Positions 24,700 through 37,500 of a stretch of DNA of 64,000 nucleotides are shown here, piece by piece (positions within the stretch are counted from its first letter, which is position 1; each line of letters opens with the position of its first letter). The stretch covers positions 20,657,174 through 20,721,173 of the forward strand of contig OZ022592.1 in assembly GCA_963669155.1 (NCBI GenBank), written 5' to 3'. This DNA is from Arbacia lixula (taxonomy: Eukaryota > Echinodermata > Echinoidea > Arbacioida > Arbaciidae). The translations under genes and the position numbers were made by a program. Under the pieces are notes generated by a model that did no database searches, was not told the DNA's origin, and was given only the letters and a program-made list of their open reading frames with translations.

Positions 24700-27600
24700 A
24701 CTTACTTATGCGTTACAACCCATGTTTGTAAACAGCGGCGGCCGCCCGCTATAGAAACAGTGCCTGTAGCTAACTGATTACTTACAGCAACTTATATATT
24801 TTATACAGTCCCTGCTGGTCAACATACGTACTGTAGGGCCTACTCTCTTCTTAACGTTACAGTCTGTAACACCTTGCATATATAGGGTAGGCTATCTAGT
24901 CTTTACTGTGTAGCCTCACTCATTTGTCGGCCATTGGCATTGATGTACGTTAATGTTTACAGTTTAATCGGCGGCCTTCCGCTATACAAACAGCGCCACA
25001 CCTTACTTATCAACCTCAACTGAAAAGCTCTGGTCTGTATAGACACGCTGTGTTTTTCTCTGGATTTATTTTGATGGCTGATACCTCATAAATAAAAATG
25101 GTTTAAGCCAGAGATATTGAATAGTAATACCGATCATTTCCAAAGCCTTTTTTGTGTTGTGTAACCTTAGTGCTAAGCCTACCTGTGAATCCCGTGATCA
25201 AAAGTGTGGGAATGAATGGGCATGTGAAGTCATTGGATTTTTAGTTGTTTTTATTTTGAGCTGCACTGAGAAAACATATTCATGTGAATTGTGTGTGTGT
25301 GTGAATTTATTGAAGTCAGTGATCAATATTTTTGGTTACGTTCCATCTGACATCACACACTCATTTAATACTCTAGGTATCTCATAGTACATCGAAATAC
25401 AACAGCACCAAACCCACTCAATCATTACATCATATCAAACCCCACAAACCTTTTATAATGAGTGGGAGAACGATAAGAGCAAGGAAAACAGCAACATCAG
25501 AATCAACGTCATCGTCGTCATCAACATCATCATCCTCAAGATAGTGTTAACATATCGTCATCACTTTTATCAAATAAGCCATCATCATTACACAAGTCAA
25601 AATTATTTTCCAATGATTTAGTTTGTATTTTTTAATGTAATTGTATTAGTAATTATTCACAATATTGCTACAATAATTCCCTTTTTAACATCTTTGAAAC
25701 TGATGTACTTAGTCTAATATCAATGTACGCATGAATAAACAAAAATCGTCTTTGCTGCGTTACGCTAAAATTAAAAAAAAATATATATATATAACATCGA
25801 CACTTGAATATTAATGTAAGTTTTCCCATAATTGCAACATTACCACAATATATAGAGCGCATTTACTGAATGAAGTCTCCTTGAATAAGTTATGTAATAT
25901 TCATTTTGCCAGTACAAAGCTATACAGGTGAAGTGTGATAATTAAATGTCAACACCACAATACGTCACGTTGAAAGAGTAGGTTGCCCGTCACTTTTGCA
26001 GTCCTAATTTTGAAAGCTCCCTGACTTTATCATCATTGGAAAGAGAGTGTATCTGAGTCAAATAGTCAAATCTGAGTAGAAACTAGTTAGATTTCCATTT
26101 TTTTTACGGGAGTTATAGTACCTCTGATTTTAAAATTGCACAGTTGGTATTCCAAAGATACGAGCTAAATATGTGCAAACTTTCATGACGTTTGCAGATG
26201 CAGATGGGACGGGCCATCTTTAAGGCATAGTCTGTGTTACCAGACATAGTTGTTAAGAGACTCGGTTGGGTCCATGCACCTCATACTATATTGAGGCTTG
26301 CAACAATCATTCCATCTTCGAACACAAAGGGCAGATAAGACAAAGTATCCCGTTTTTAAAATTCATGAAACTCGGCAGGAATCAGAAGTATACTCTTACA
26401 ATAACATGTATGAAATTACACAGATAGCTTCACATCATAATCTGTAAAAGGGAAAGCCATCCTTGTTTACGTTTAAATCGCCAGTATGAGAGTCACTTTC
26501 TGATTCATAAATTCTGCAGCAATTCCAGCAACGCTATCAATGTATTATAATACAGGGCGCGTATGTATGTACACACATTGACATCTTAGATTTATAAACA
26601 ATGCAGATCACAACGCATTTGTATTGATGAAAAACTACACATACGAGCTCATACAGCGCGTATGAACTTAAAATAGTAAAGGTTATGAGCAAAAGATGTA
26701 TATACATGTATTCCGTTGACAAGAAATATCATATTTCAAACATGCTTCAAAGATTTATTGAGGCACTTTGACCATGGACCTATCATGGATGGACTGCGCT
26801 CGGATTGACTTCCTTTGATCTATGAGGTCCGCCGCCTCATAAAAATCCAAGACATTCAGGTGTTTTAAACAACTAGCTGTATTTCTAATTAGGTAGTGCC
26901 TTCCTCTGAATAACAAAAGAAAATCTGTTTTGAGAAGTATGCCAACCGTTCAGCCTTCGCTGGGAGGTCGTTGCTGATCTTTTTACACACACTGTGAATT
27001 AGTTTTGGGTTAAGCGAAGGGAAACTTTGAAAAAATTATAGAAAGAATTTGGTCCGTAACTTTTTCGGACACCTCCGCACACGAAATTGAGGTTGTTTCC
27101 ATGAAAGATGAAACACTCAATAAACGATTTACAAGATATTTTTAAGGAAATATGATTTGGAAATGTGTGATATGGAGGCATTTCTCTGGCATGTTTTCTA
27201 CAGTATTCTCATTTTATCACAAAAACGAAGCAACAATATAATCTGAAATTCACAGAATCGTATCTTTATAACATGTAATACTACTGCACATGCACCTCAG
27301 TTCATGTAGTGGTTCTGAAATCTTCTGCGCATACAGAATATATATTCCTCAAAATGCATCCTACATTTTGCCATGCTTGTTTGGCGGCGGATCTCCCTCG
27401 ATCAAAGAGCCAAACGCGTAAAATATTCCATTGTGACATCAATGCACACGACTGCTGTAGGAATAAATTACACTTCGTGCTGACTCCATTCCTTACACCT
27501 CTCTGCTTTGACATCTACATCATGTACATGTATCCAAACTTGTCATGTTGATATGAATTTAGCTTCAACAAAATCTACAAAATGATTGAACTACCAGCTA

Positions 27601-29400
27601 GTTTTTATTAATATTCTGAAGTGAGCTCTGATATGGTAGTGTGTAAAATATGTCATGTAGCACTGACACTATTTTACATCACAGATGGTGTGTCCCTTCA
27701 AACAAAGTCATGAACCTCATCATAGATTACCAATACATAGTTTAACAATAGCTATGGAAAATCACAGTCACGGAACTTGGACGGCCTGTTCAAAACTCAA
27801 CTCGAAACTTACCTTTTAATTTGATTACCAGTGCTTATATTGTGAGCGATGCTCTTACAAAGAAAGTTTCCTCATTTATTATCAAAAGGTCTACACTATC
27901 GTAAGGACCTACAAAAGGACTACACCACGTCATATCAGTACATCTTTCAAACACGGATACAAAGCTATTTACAACCTTATACAACGATTACGAACTGTCG
28001 AATTATACCATCACCAACATGTCTACATTATTTCCCACAAATCAAACACATTTTTTTGGACCCATATAATGATAATGAAAAGCTGATACTTTCATCAGAT
28101 ACGTGTATCCATCATTTAACAATTCTGTCAGATTGATTGGATCTATAATACGATTCGATTGAAAGAATCGTTTCTGTTCGTTTGCTCTAGATAAACTTCT
28201 AAAACGGAAGTGTGTTACTATATGTCTCGTGGTAACTGTGCATTTATATACAGTAATTGTGACTGACAAAAGGACATACCACTTTAAAACATAAACTGTA
28301 CATACACAATACATTTCTTTTCATACAAAGCTATTTTCAAAGTCATCCAGCAGGTACTACCTATCATTGTGAAGGTGTATATTTTGTAGAAATTATCACC
28401 GACATGCCAAACGGCATTAACACATCAGGATGTTCTTTGACATCACAATCACGCACACGTTTCAACACGTCAATGATAGTGAAGATACGATGCGGGTTTT
28501 TTTTTCTAACGGTGTTTTCTTGTTTATGGTATTATTTGCGCGTCATTCTCGTCCTTGCAGAAAGGAAAACACCACCTTCAAACTCATGTGGAATATGAGT
28601 GGTTCATTTCATGACTTTCGATTAATACATTATCTTAAACTGAAGCTGCAATTGAGAAAACGTAAATTTGCTTATACTAATGGAGTCTGTCAACACCACC
28701 TCCAACTTGCTTACGTTTGTTCAGTCTCAGAACACGTATATATGTTAATTGCTCAAAGCGCTTTAACCTCTACATCACTATCGTTGAGTAAATGTCATGC
28801 TTTAACGTTTAAATTGTTCCGTCAAATGACTTTTTCAAACAGCAGTTTGTTATTTTATTCCTCGTGGTATAACAAACTTTCCATCTTGAAACTGGCAGAA
28901 CAGTTACATCAAATATACAAATACCTTCATGCTCATACGAAACCCTTTACAAAATATTTCAGCAAGTGTGACGTATTAATTTATGAACAGTTATTTACAA
29001 CACTTCAAATGCGTGTATTTTTAAGAAAATAACAAAATACATATGCAGTGACATTTGCTAAGAATTTTATCATTACATGTATCCAAGTTGAATTAATTAC
29101 ATCGTTTCTCCTCGTCGAAGAACCGATCAATGATATAGTTCTGCTGATAGCCATTTATTTTGTCCTTTATTGTGAAAGTAGCTCTAAACGCAATTTTCTT
29201 TTCATCTTATACCTGCTATCTATGTCAAAGGGATACACCATCGTCAAACCAAACATGACACACATTTGATAATGTACCTATCTATTAATGAATTGGTTTC
29301 CTGAGGTAATTACACTTAATTAGCTATGTATCAGAACGTTCTTGATAACACTAGGTGTTAAAAAAACGTTGACGTTGGGAGGAAAAACTGAACATAATAG
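24700..29400. other. Non-coding stretch
   Basis: No conserved coding pattern. Some open frames exist (one of 200 codons at 28430-29032) but they match no family I know and have no splice or composition support. Confidence 0.5.
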
Positions 29401-29435
29401 ATGCAGAAATGCCGTAGAACTACAGGAAAAAAAAT

Positions 29436-29733
29436 GAACAAGAGTGGAAAGCTATCCCAGCTGAATATTTGAAGAAACTGGTGGACAGTATGCCAAAACG
29501 CGTTGTTGCTTTAATCAAGGCAAGAGGTGGACAAACCGAATACTGACTAATTTTTCCCATTACATTGCGATTTGTTTATTGGTTCATTGAGAAATAAAGT
29601 AGTTTCATACATACGAGGTTTAGAAATTATGATTTATTTGTCAGTATACAAAGTTTTCTTCCTGTATTTCTAAAGAATACACATGAAGAACCCTTTTACA
29701 CAAGGTGGCTAATTAATTTTGACCAGTAGTGTA
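29436..29733 (+). mobile_element. 3' end of a Tc1-like DNA transposon
   Basis: One frame reads EWKAIPAEYLKKLVDSMPKR, then VVALIKARGG and QTEY and stop at 29544-29546, which is the C terminus typical of Tc1-like transposases. About 170 bp further the sequence TTTTGACCAGTAGTG (ending 29731) is a Tc1-type terminal repeat, followed by TA, the usual target duplication. Upstream reading is broken and I find no matching left terminal repeat, so the element is 5'-truncated. Confidence 0.72.
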
Positions 29734-30957
29734 CATAGTTTGCTGGTTTCCACATGTTTTGAGGGCAGTACGTATTTTATGAATGGTATACGCACAACTG
29801 TACATGTCACATCTGCAAAAGAAATATATTGTATATCATGAATCTGTTGAAGCTAGTTAGAACTACAGGGAGTCACTTAGACATGTATACATCTTTCTTT
29901 CCCGCTGATTAAAGAAAGGAAACAAAACATACTGGTCGTTTTTAAGCAAAAGTGAATATGAAAACAACAGCAAGTAACTATGTCATAAGTTACGAACAAA
30001 AACATCTAATGCATGTCACACTGCATGAACAAGCATTTCATTGAGCTGTCGTTTTATCTACATCATGATAATTAGCTTGATGATTAAACAATTCAAATCT
30101 ATTAACCCTAAAAAAACTGGGCTAGTATTGAGGCTGGAAAATGGATGGAAGGGGGGCCTCTCCCCCTCCCTCCCTCCCCCCCCCAAAAAAAAAAATAAAA
30201 AATAAAAAATAAAAAATAAAAAAAAAAGATGTCGGCTTGTGGTCGTCCGATCGCAATCAAATTTGGCGCGCACGTCCTTTGTCATGTCTTCTAAAAGAAA
30301 ACATAGTCGAAATAATGATATTCACTGGATTTGCTTACATATTCATTTTTTTCTTCATATTTTAGCTGTCAGAAGAGGTTCTTCACTATGGAATTGTGTT
30401 GCTTCATGCTTGAATTTTTAGAAATGCTCATGCAAATTAGTTATTATATGCAAATACAAAGTATTCGGCACGCGTTATGTAGAGAAATGCAAATATTACT
30501 TATGTATTTCTTTATTTTAAGTACTGTTTTCCATTATTTTTATATCCTAGAACTGCGACTTTCATTCACAGGTGACAAAAAATAGAAAGAAACAAATGAA
30601 AATATATTTACAAAACAATGTGTATATTCAAGCACCATACACTTTGCACAAAACTAAATACAAATTAATGTTTTACGTGACATGTGATCCAAAAATAGTA
30701 CGTAAGTCCGCAAACTCGGCATTGGGTGCACAAATTAGGTAAATGCGCAAAATCGTTCTCGCGGATTATGTACAGGGGGGGGGGGGAGGAGGGGTCTAGC
30801 TTTTTTACTCAATATTGATACGTCAACTTGAAATGATGGTCGTTATGGTAATTGTTTACACTGTGGTTGAATTTTTAATGACTAAATAGAGTAATACGAA
30901 TATACAATCACATAGGAATCACATCTTGATACCCAAATGCTTTTAAACGAACTTGGA

Positions 30958-31560
30958 CTAAGCATATATATGTAATATTTCATAGATCATGCTAAGTAGC
31001 ATTACAAGAAATGTTAACATTATTAATGTTATCGGTAACTCAGCAGTAGGGTCATCTTGGCTGACATGAGTGGATCCTGGTACCCCAGCAGTAGGGTCGT
31101 ATTGGCTGACATGAGTGGATCCTGGTAGCCCAGCAGTAAGGTCATCTTGGTTGACATGAGTAGATCCTGGTAGCCCAGCAGTAGGATCATCTTGGCTGAC
31201 ATGAGTGGATCCTGGTAGCCCAGCAGTAGGGTCATCTTGGCTGACATGAGTGGATCCTGGTAGCCCAGCAGTAGGGTCATCTTGGCTGACATGAGTGGAT
31301 CCTGGTAGCCCAGCAGTAGGGTCATCTTGGCTGACATGAGTGGATCCTGGTAGCCCAGCAGTAGGGTCATCTTGGCTGACATGAGTGGATCCTGGTATCC
31401 CAGCAGTAGGGTCATCTTGGCTGACATGAGTGGATCCTGGTAGCCCAGCAGTAGGGTCATCTTGGCTGACATGAGTGGATCCTGGTAGCCCAGTAGTAGG
31501 GTCATCTTGGCTGATGTCTTCATCATCACTCTCCTCGTCCTCCCTGTTCTCGAACCACAC
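30958..31560 (-). CDS. NLR exon 15: acidic linker, 15-residue repeats, hydrophobic tail
   Basis: The terminal 603-base exon (200 codons plus stop); acceptor TTTCATAG|GTG, phase 0. It starts VWFENREDEESDDEDI, continues with ten full and one partial copy of SQDDPTAGLPGSTHV (45-bp DNA repeat), and ends with LPITLIMLTFLVMLLSMIYE, then ILHIYA and stop. The last 26 residues are strongly hydrophobic with one acid, consistent with a single C-terminal membrane anchor. The repeat is Asp-, Pro-, Gly- and Ser-rich and is probably a flexible stalk. Membrane insertion is inferred, not shown. Confidence 0.68.
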   Translation of the reverse strand: MWFENREDEESDDEDISQDDPTTGLPGSTHVSQDDPTAGLPGSTHVSQDDPTAGIPGSTHVSQDDPTAGLPGSTHVSQDDPTAGLPGSTHVSQDDPTAGLPGSTHVSQDDPTAGLPGSTHVSQDDPTAGLPGSTHVNQDDLTAGLPGSTHVSQYDPTAGVPGSTHVSQDDPTAELPITLIMLTFLVMLLSMIYEILHIYA

Positions 31561-34500
31561 CTATGAAACAAATGACATGACACGTTGTAACATGCAACAT
31601 AGCAAACACACTGTCGTATATAGCTATATGAAAGGAAGTGACATCTAATCAAACCATTTCAAACATCAAAAGAGTGTTTTTCCCTTTTTGGGTAAACTTG
31701 GTCACATCGTTGCTTTTGTTATGATAATGATCTGTGGAGTGGTTGATACTTGGGATTGGGAAAGGGGTGCATTCACATATTCATCTAGAATACAAATAAA
31801 CCTAATTGGCGTTGGTAGTTACCTTCTATTCATAAACATGTAGGCCAATCAAGTCTTCAGTATATATTTCTTTAGATGTGGAGAGGTTCAATGTTTACTT
31901 GGTATTATGATAATATCACTAAGTACTGTTTAATTGCTATAGAGATTATTTACACCAAATATCCACATCTTTAAACAAACTTTAAACATGACATAATAAT
32001 TCAATTCTTTCCACGGGCTTCTTAAAATTCGTTTATAAGGACTTTGTTACGAGTGTTAGTGTTATGAGCATTCCCCGACAGTCCACAAGGTGTTTATGTA
32101 GTTGTATTGTCCTATTGTTATTTGACACGACTTTGATGTTATTACTATATCGTTCTTCTAGGAGGAAGTCATCACAATACGAAAACATTGCTATTAATTG
32201 TACATGTGCTAACTTCAGTGCAGGAAAAATACATTGTGCTCATGTAGTCGTTTGACGCAGGAAATCCCATATTTAGTATGTTCTTGTATATTTTGTGTTC
32301 TATCTCCACGTTTAACTCGCTTATGCTCCACACATGGTATGATTTGAATGGAAACGGTGCACAGGTCAAGTGACATACCTCTTCTGGTGCGCTGTGATCT
32401 ACCGTTACTCTCACTCTTCCTGCCTGGTTGACCTCCTCGGCAACTGAGTCCAGGCGCGCATCCGGACCGCATCCCATGATCCTGTGAACAGAAAAAAATA
32501 TCAGAAAGAACACGGAAACGGTTAATGAACTGTATTTACCATCATTGCTCCATTGGTGACAGAGGGAACTATGTGGACAGTTCGATGGAATAAATTAATA
32601 TTGTCTCCATGGTAGAATAAGCTGAGATATAAGTTCAAGATTATGGAGTGTGTGGACACACTGCGTGTACAGACACAAATCCAAGCACCATCGATTTTCC
32701 ATCGAAGAACCTGAAAGAAAGTACTAGCCTAAGTGCGAACTCAGTAGTGGCTGCATGGTTAATCATCAATACGAAAATTTCACCGATTAAAAGTCTGGTT
32801 TCCATGATTTTTTTTTTCTTTTGAGGTTGGGAAGCCCTTTCCAATCAATAATGAAACCCAGCAATAATCAGCTTCACAAACCATTTTAGTGAAAGTGAAA
32901 AATTATCCATGTTTTCTTTTGAAAGACTTGCGCGCACTATTTAGTATTTCGGTCTCCCAACTGAGTCAATTTAAGTTTGTTAAAGTCAGTTTCCAGTTTG
33001 ATGATTGGGAGAGAAGTACTTTCACACAAATTGTCTTCACCTTCCGTGTTGTTTTTTTTTTTACTATTTTTTTTACCTGTAAAAAGGCTACCATGTCTTT
33101 CATAATATTCAATTCTATAGTGACATTTGCTGACACAATTTGATCAATATGATGTCCTTTACAAAATAGAGTTTGGTTTTCCCTCCCGTGGTAGAAATAT
33201 CTTGTATTTTCATCCGGAAAGATAGTCCCCGTCGTGCATATAAAATCCCTTTTAAATTATTCACCTAACAGTTCATGGATTGCAACTTGTTTCAGTCCCA
33301 CTGATTGATGTCGGGTCAAAAGGTCACATGGAAATATAATGAACGGGGGTGACTCTCCTACTTCGGTATGAAGATTCAGTATTTTTGACCTGTATGAGAG
33401 GCTCTCTCGTGTTCTTAAACTGCGTGTGTATCATATTAACAGCAGCAGGCAAAAGAGGTTTCAGGTCTTTAACTCAATTTATCTTAGTTTGTGTAAAGCC
33501 ATTATTTAGTATCCTTGATGGGCTCAATGTTATATGTGGTTCTAATGAACGTGCAGAGCCACATAGTAAAGAGGGCAAGGGAAACTCTGACTGGTCACCG
33601 AGAGCCGTGAGTGGGTGTTGAAAAAAAATCCCCTAAGGTTAGGGTTATAATCGGTTGACTGGCACATGGATATATACCAACTTTGATTGTGAGGACAATT
33701 TGCTATTTGAAGGTATTCCAAGTATTGTGGGGTCATGTTCTTCCCTTTTAATATATGATACCTGATTTTAAGGGGGGAAATATCCATACATATCATATCC
33801 ATTGTAAAACTAAGTCTGCGGGTTCTTTCCTCACACGTACACTCTATGGACATATCATAGAACATATGGCATTTTGTGCACATTTTTGTAATTTGTGAAC
33901 AAGATGCTAACTTTCTTCCTTAGTTACATTGATATGATGAGGATGATATTAAGCTATTTACATTTCATATTTAAAATGAAAGCAAATATGTTAATTGCAT
34001 TTTTCTTTCATCCTTAATATGCAAAAAATATAAGAAATACAGGTTAATTTCCACTTTGGGTTAAACATGACCGATTGGAAATCGATACAATTTCTATATT
34101 TGGTATTGATAAGCTTCGTTCCAATGAGTCATTTTTTATTTAGCTTTCCAATGATATGGGAATTATGTTGATTGCTTAAAAATTCCCTTCACGTTTTATC
34201 TTTGAATAAGTATTTATCAAACCACAAGCCAATCTCAAAGTTTCGCTCATGGACTCACTCATGCAATCGTGTGTACGAACGGACCTACATCCGTGCGCGC
34301 GCAATTCGTACGGCCGTGCACACAACTACGTGGGCCCTTTTGGCGTAAAATGATTTGATATGTTTAAGCGTAACAACTTTTACTTCGAGTTAGGCCAGTG
34401 GGGGACAGCTATTTTTCCAAATTTATCAAGGCTACCGCTTTTAATATGGATATGCCCGCATGAACAGGTTAGATTTTATTTTCATTTAAGGTAAACTTGA

Positions 34501-37500
34501 TCTGAACTTAAGTATAAAGAGCAGAGTTTAATAATACTGCTCTCTAATAATTCATGATACTTATTGATATTAAACACTATTGCGCCATTGCCAATATGAC
34601 TAGGCATAAACACCAACAATAAGCTATTCACACAAACACCCACCTCCTGTTGTTTAGTGGGTTCATGGTTCGCGTGCAAAACGAGCGCCGTTGAAACTAT
34701 TTATCTCTTAGATGGAAATCAAAATATGATTTTAGAAGTTTGCTGTGGTGAAAATACTTTAAATAATGAAAAACATTTGGGATATCGTTATTGATGGGTC
34801 AATATTTTTCACTCGAGGATGAATACCGCAGTAAAGATATTTGCTACAAAAATGCATTTGTCATATAAACTTAATTCAAAGCTGACATTGACAAAACTGG
34901 ACATTAAAGAGCGGGTTTTCGAAGTATGAATGATTTGCTTTAAATTTGTTTTAAAAAAATGTCGTCAACACGTTGTATACAAACCAACAATGGGCGACTG
35001 AAAAGAAAACGATTATCCACATTGTGTTGTCGTACGAGCCTAGAGATCGGGCCTTAGTTCCGCCGTGTGCACGGTGTATCTCCCAGAATAGAAAAACATG
35101 TTTTCTGATTTGAAAAGTGAAAACACGTGTATTGCTTTTATTCTATTAATAATATAAAATATTACAACTATTACTTGTACTACAAAAAATATATTTATAA
35201 CTGAAGAGTGTGTGTGTTTGAGAGGGGGTGATGGCGTGATTCCCCCCCCCCCAGCATCTACCCAAGCCCCCCCCCCCCCCAAAAAAAAAAAAAAAAATAC
35301 CCCTGTCTGTAATAGAGAGAGTGTACATAATGAGGCACATGCACTGTCAATCACGCGGCTTTACCTGAGAACCCTGAGATGCGGATGACTGGAGAGTGAA
35401 CGCAGCAATGATCGTGCATCATCACTGCTCCACGTGTAGTCAGTGACTGTCAGCTTAAGAAGATGAGGGAAGACTGTAGGCAGCTGCTTTAGGTGGGCGG
35501 ATGCACGAAGTGTTATGTCTGCACTGCCAAACCAAGGTATGACGTTGAGTACTGTGACGCCGGATAGCTGGAGCTGGACTGGCAGATCAATGCCATAGGA
35601 TATCTCGCTATGCACCACCAGGGTGACTCTCTTCAGGGAGGGGAACACAGCGCTCATGTCACCATACGTCCACTTAGACAGTGTCTCCTCATCTACCGTC
35701 AGCCTGGTTAGCGGGCAGGGAGGGGTGCTGTCCCAACCAGCAGCCTGCAATCATAACACACAACATGTGGTAAAACGTAATCGGCGTAACATTACGATGC
35801 TATTCTTTTCTAATCGTGGCAAAAGAGAGATAGTGCCTTCTAAAACGAAAACCTAATGGATTTTTCATTCAAGTAATCGACATATAGTCAATGTTTTGTG
35901 TTTTGTTCAATGATATTGACTATGCTTACTGATTCTAATATATACAGCGCATAGCACACAGTGATCAAATTACTCGATTTTTGTGGCACTTTCATCGATA
36001 TTTGCGTATCGTTGCAAATTGGACATGGCGCGGGAGAAGGAAGTTTTGGAGGCGTTGACCAACCTCACAGCCGCCGGGCTGCGGGGAGCTGCCGGGGAGG
36101 CCGTCTGGAGAGATGTCATAGCGTCGTACTTTTGCGGCAAGCCTGGAGAAGACATAGCTGCCGATGATGCGATCTCAGACTCAGAGTCAGAGTCTGATCT
36201 TGACAGCGATTATGACACTGACGACGACGACGATGCACAGGACGATGTGGAGATGGAGGAGCTGCCAGACATGGCCGAGATGGAGAGGATTGAGGAGGAG
36301 ATCGGCATGGCCATGGGCATGGACGGCGAGGACGAGACGGTGAACATCGAGAAAGTCGCCTACGACGAATGGAACGGGTGCAAGTGTTCACGGCGATGTA
36401 AGGAACAACTTTCCCCCGAAGTTGTCCTGAACTATAGACTTGACATGTTGGAACTCACAAGGGACCAAAAAGATTTTCTTGTGATGGGACAGGTGAACGC
36501 GACCCGAGTTACGAAAGAAACCAGCCCAGTGACGAACTGTACTCGACGAGCCAGGCAGAAGGAGAGGGAGAACGCAAAGTCGTCCTACAACTTTCGCGGC
36601 ACACCGATTTGCGTCAACATGTTCACTTTCATGCACAGGTAATTTGAATTTGCATAGTCATAAAAGACAATACTTCTTATAATCTAAGGCAGAGCTGCCA
36701 AGTCTTCTTGAATTCTCAGGACTACATAAAAATAGACTGGATTGGATTTCATCTCATTACCAAATCTCCCTGATCATCTAGAATCTAGACTAGATTTTTT
36801 TTTCATAGGATGTGATACTGATAGACATCTCCCTGATTTCTGATTGTAATTTCCCCAAAGCTTGCTGATTGTTGAATATTTTGGTAGCTCTGCCAATCCT
36901 GTTATGTCAGTGCCGTGTGTACAATACATGTAGAAACTACACTGCAGTTCATAGTTTTAACAACATGAAATAATAAATTTAGGTAGAGTAACCGTCACTA
37001 AGTAAGTTAAGTAGTCACTAAGTCACTAAGTTAAATTCACACAGTTTATACTTTGCCTTTCTACTGTCTATTTGGTCCTCCAATTTAATTTGAAGAATGT
37101 TTGAATTTCTAGTATTAAGTGAAAATTTGAAGTGACATCCTGACAAAATATAACCTTGATTGAATAGCTAAACAAATCAAATAACCTGCATTATTTACAT
37201 AGTACCTAATTTTTTTCTTAGCTAATTATATTGTATTGTTATTTTTAGACGAAAATGGAAAATCATTCATGAATAAAGATGTTGTTATTTATACCCCCTT
37301 TTTTATTTTCATTTTCCTTAGGATCAGCAACAATAAGCTGACAAATCTGAAGCGATGGATACAGGAGAATGGGATGGTGCCGATGCGACTCAAGTCTGGT
37401 GGCATAAGACGGGGACACAGGGTTCTCTCGCCAGAAGATGTCATCCGGGCCGTGCGTTTCATCAGCAACTACGCTGAAGACTTCGCAGTTTTCTTGCCTG

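Noticed and set aside
28430-29032. Open frame of 200 codons
   Set aside because: No recognisable motif, composition like random AT-rich sequence, no splice or start context; not called as a gene.
31029-31652. Second open frame across the 45-bp repeat on the same strand (AKMTLLLGYQDPLMS repeats)
   Set aside because: Out of phase with exons 13-14; it is open only because a 45-bp stop-free unit stays open in more than one frame.
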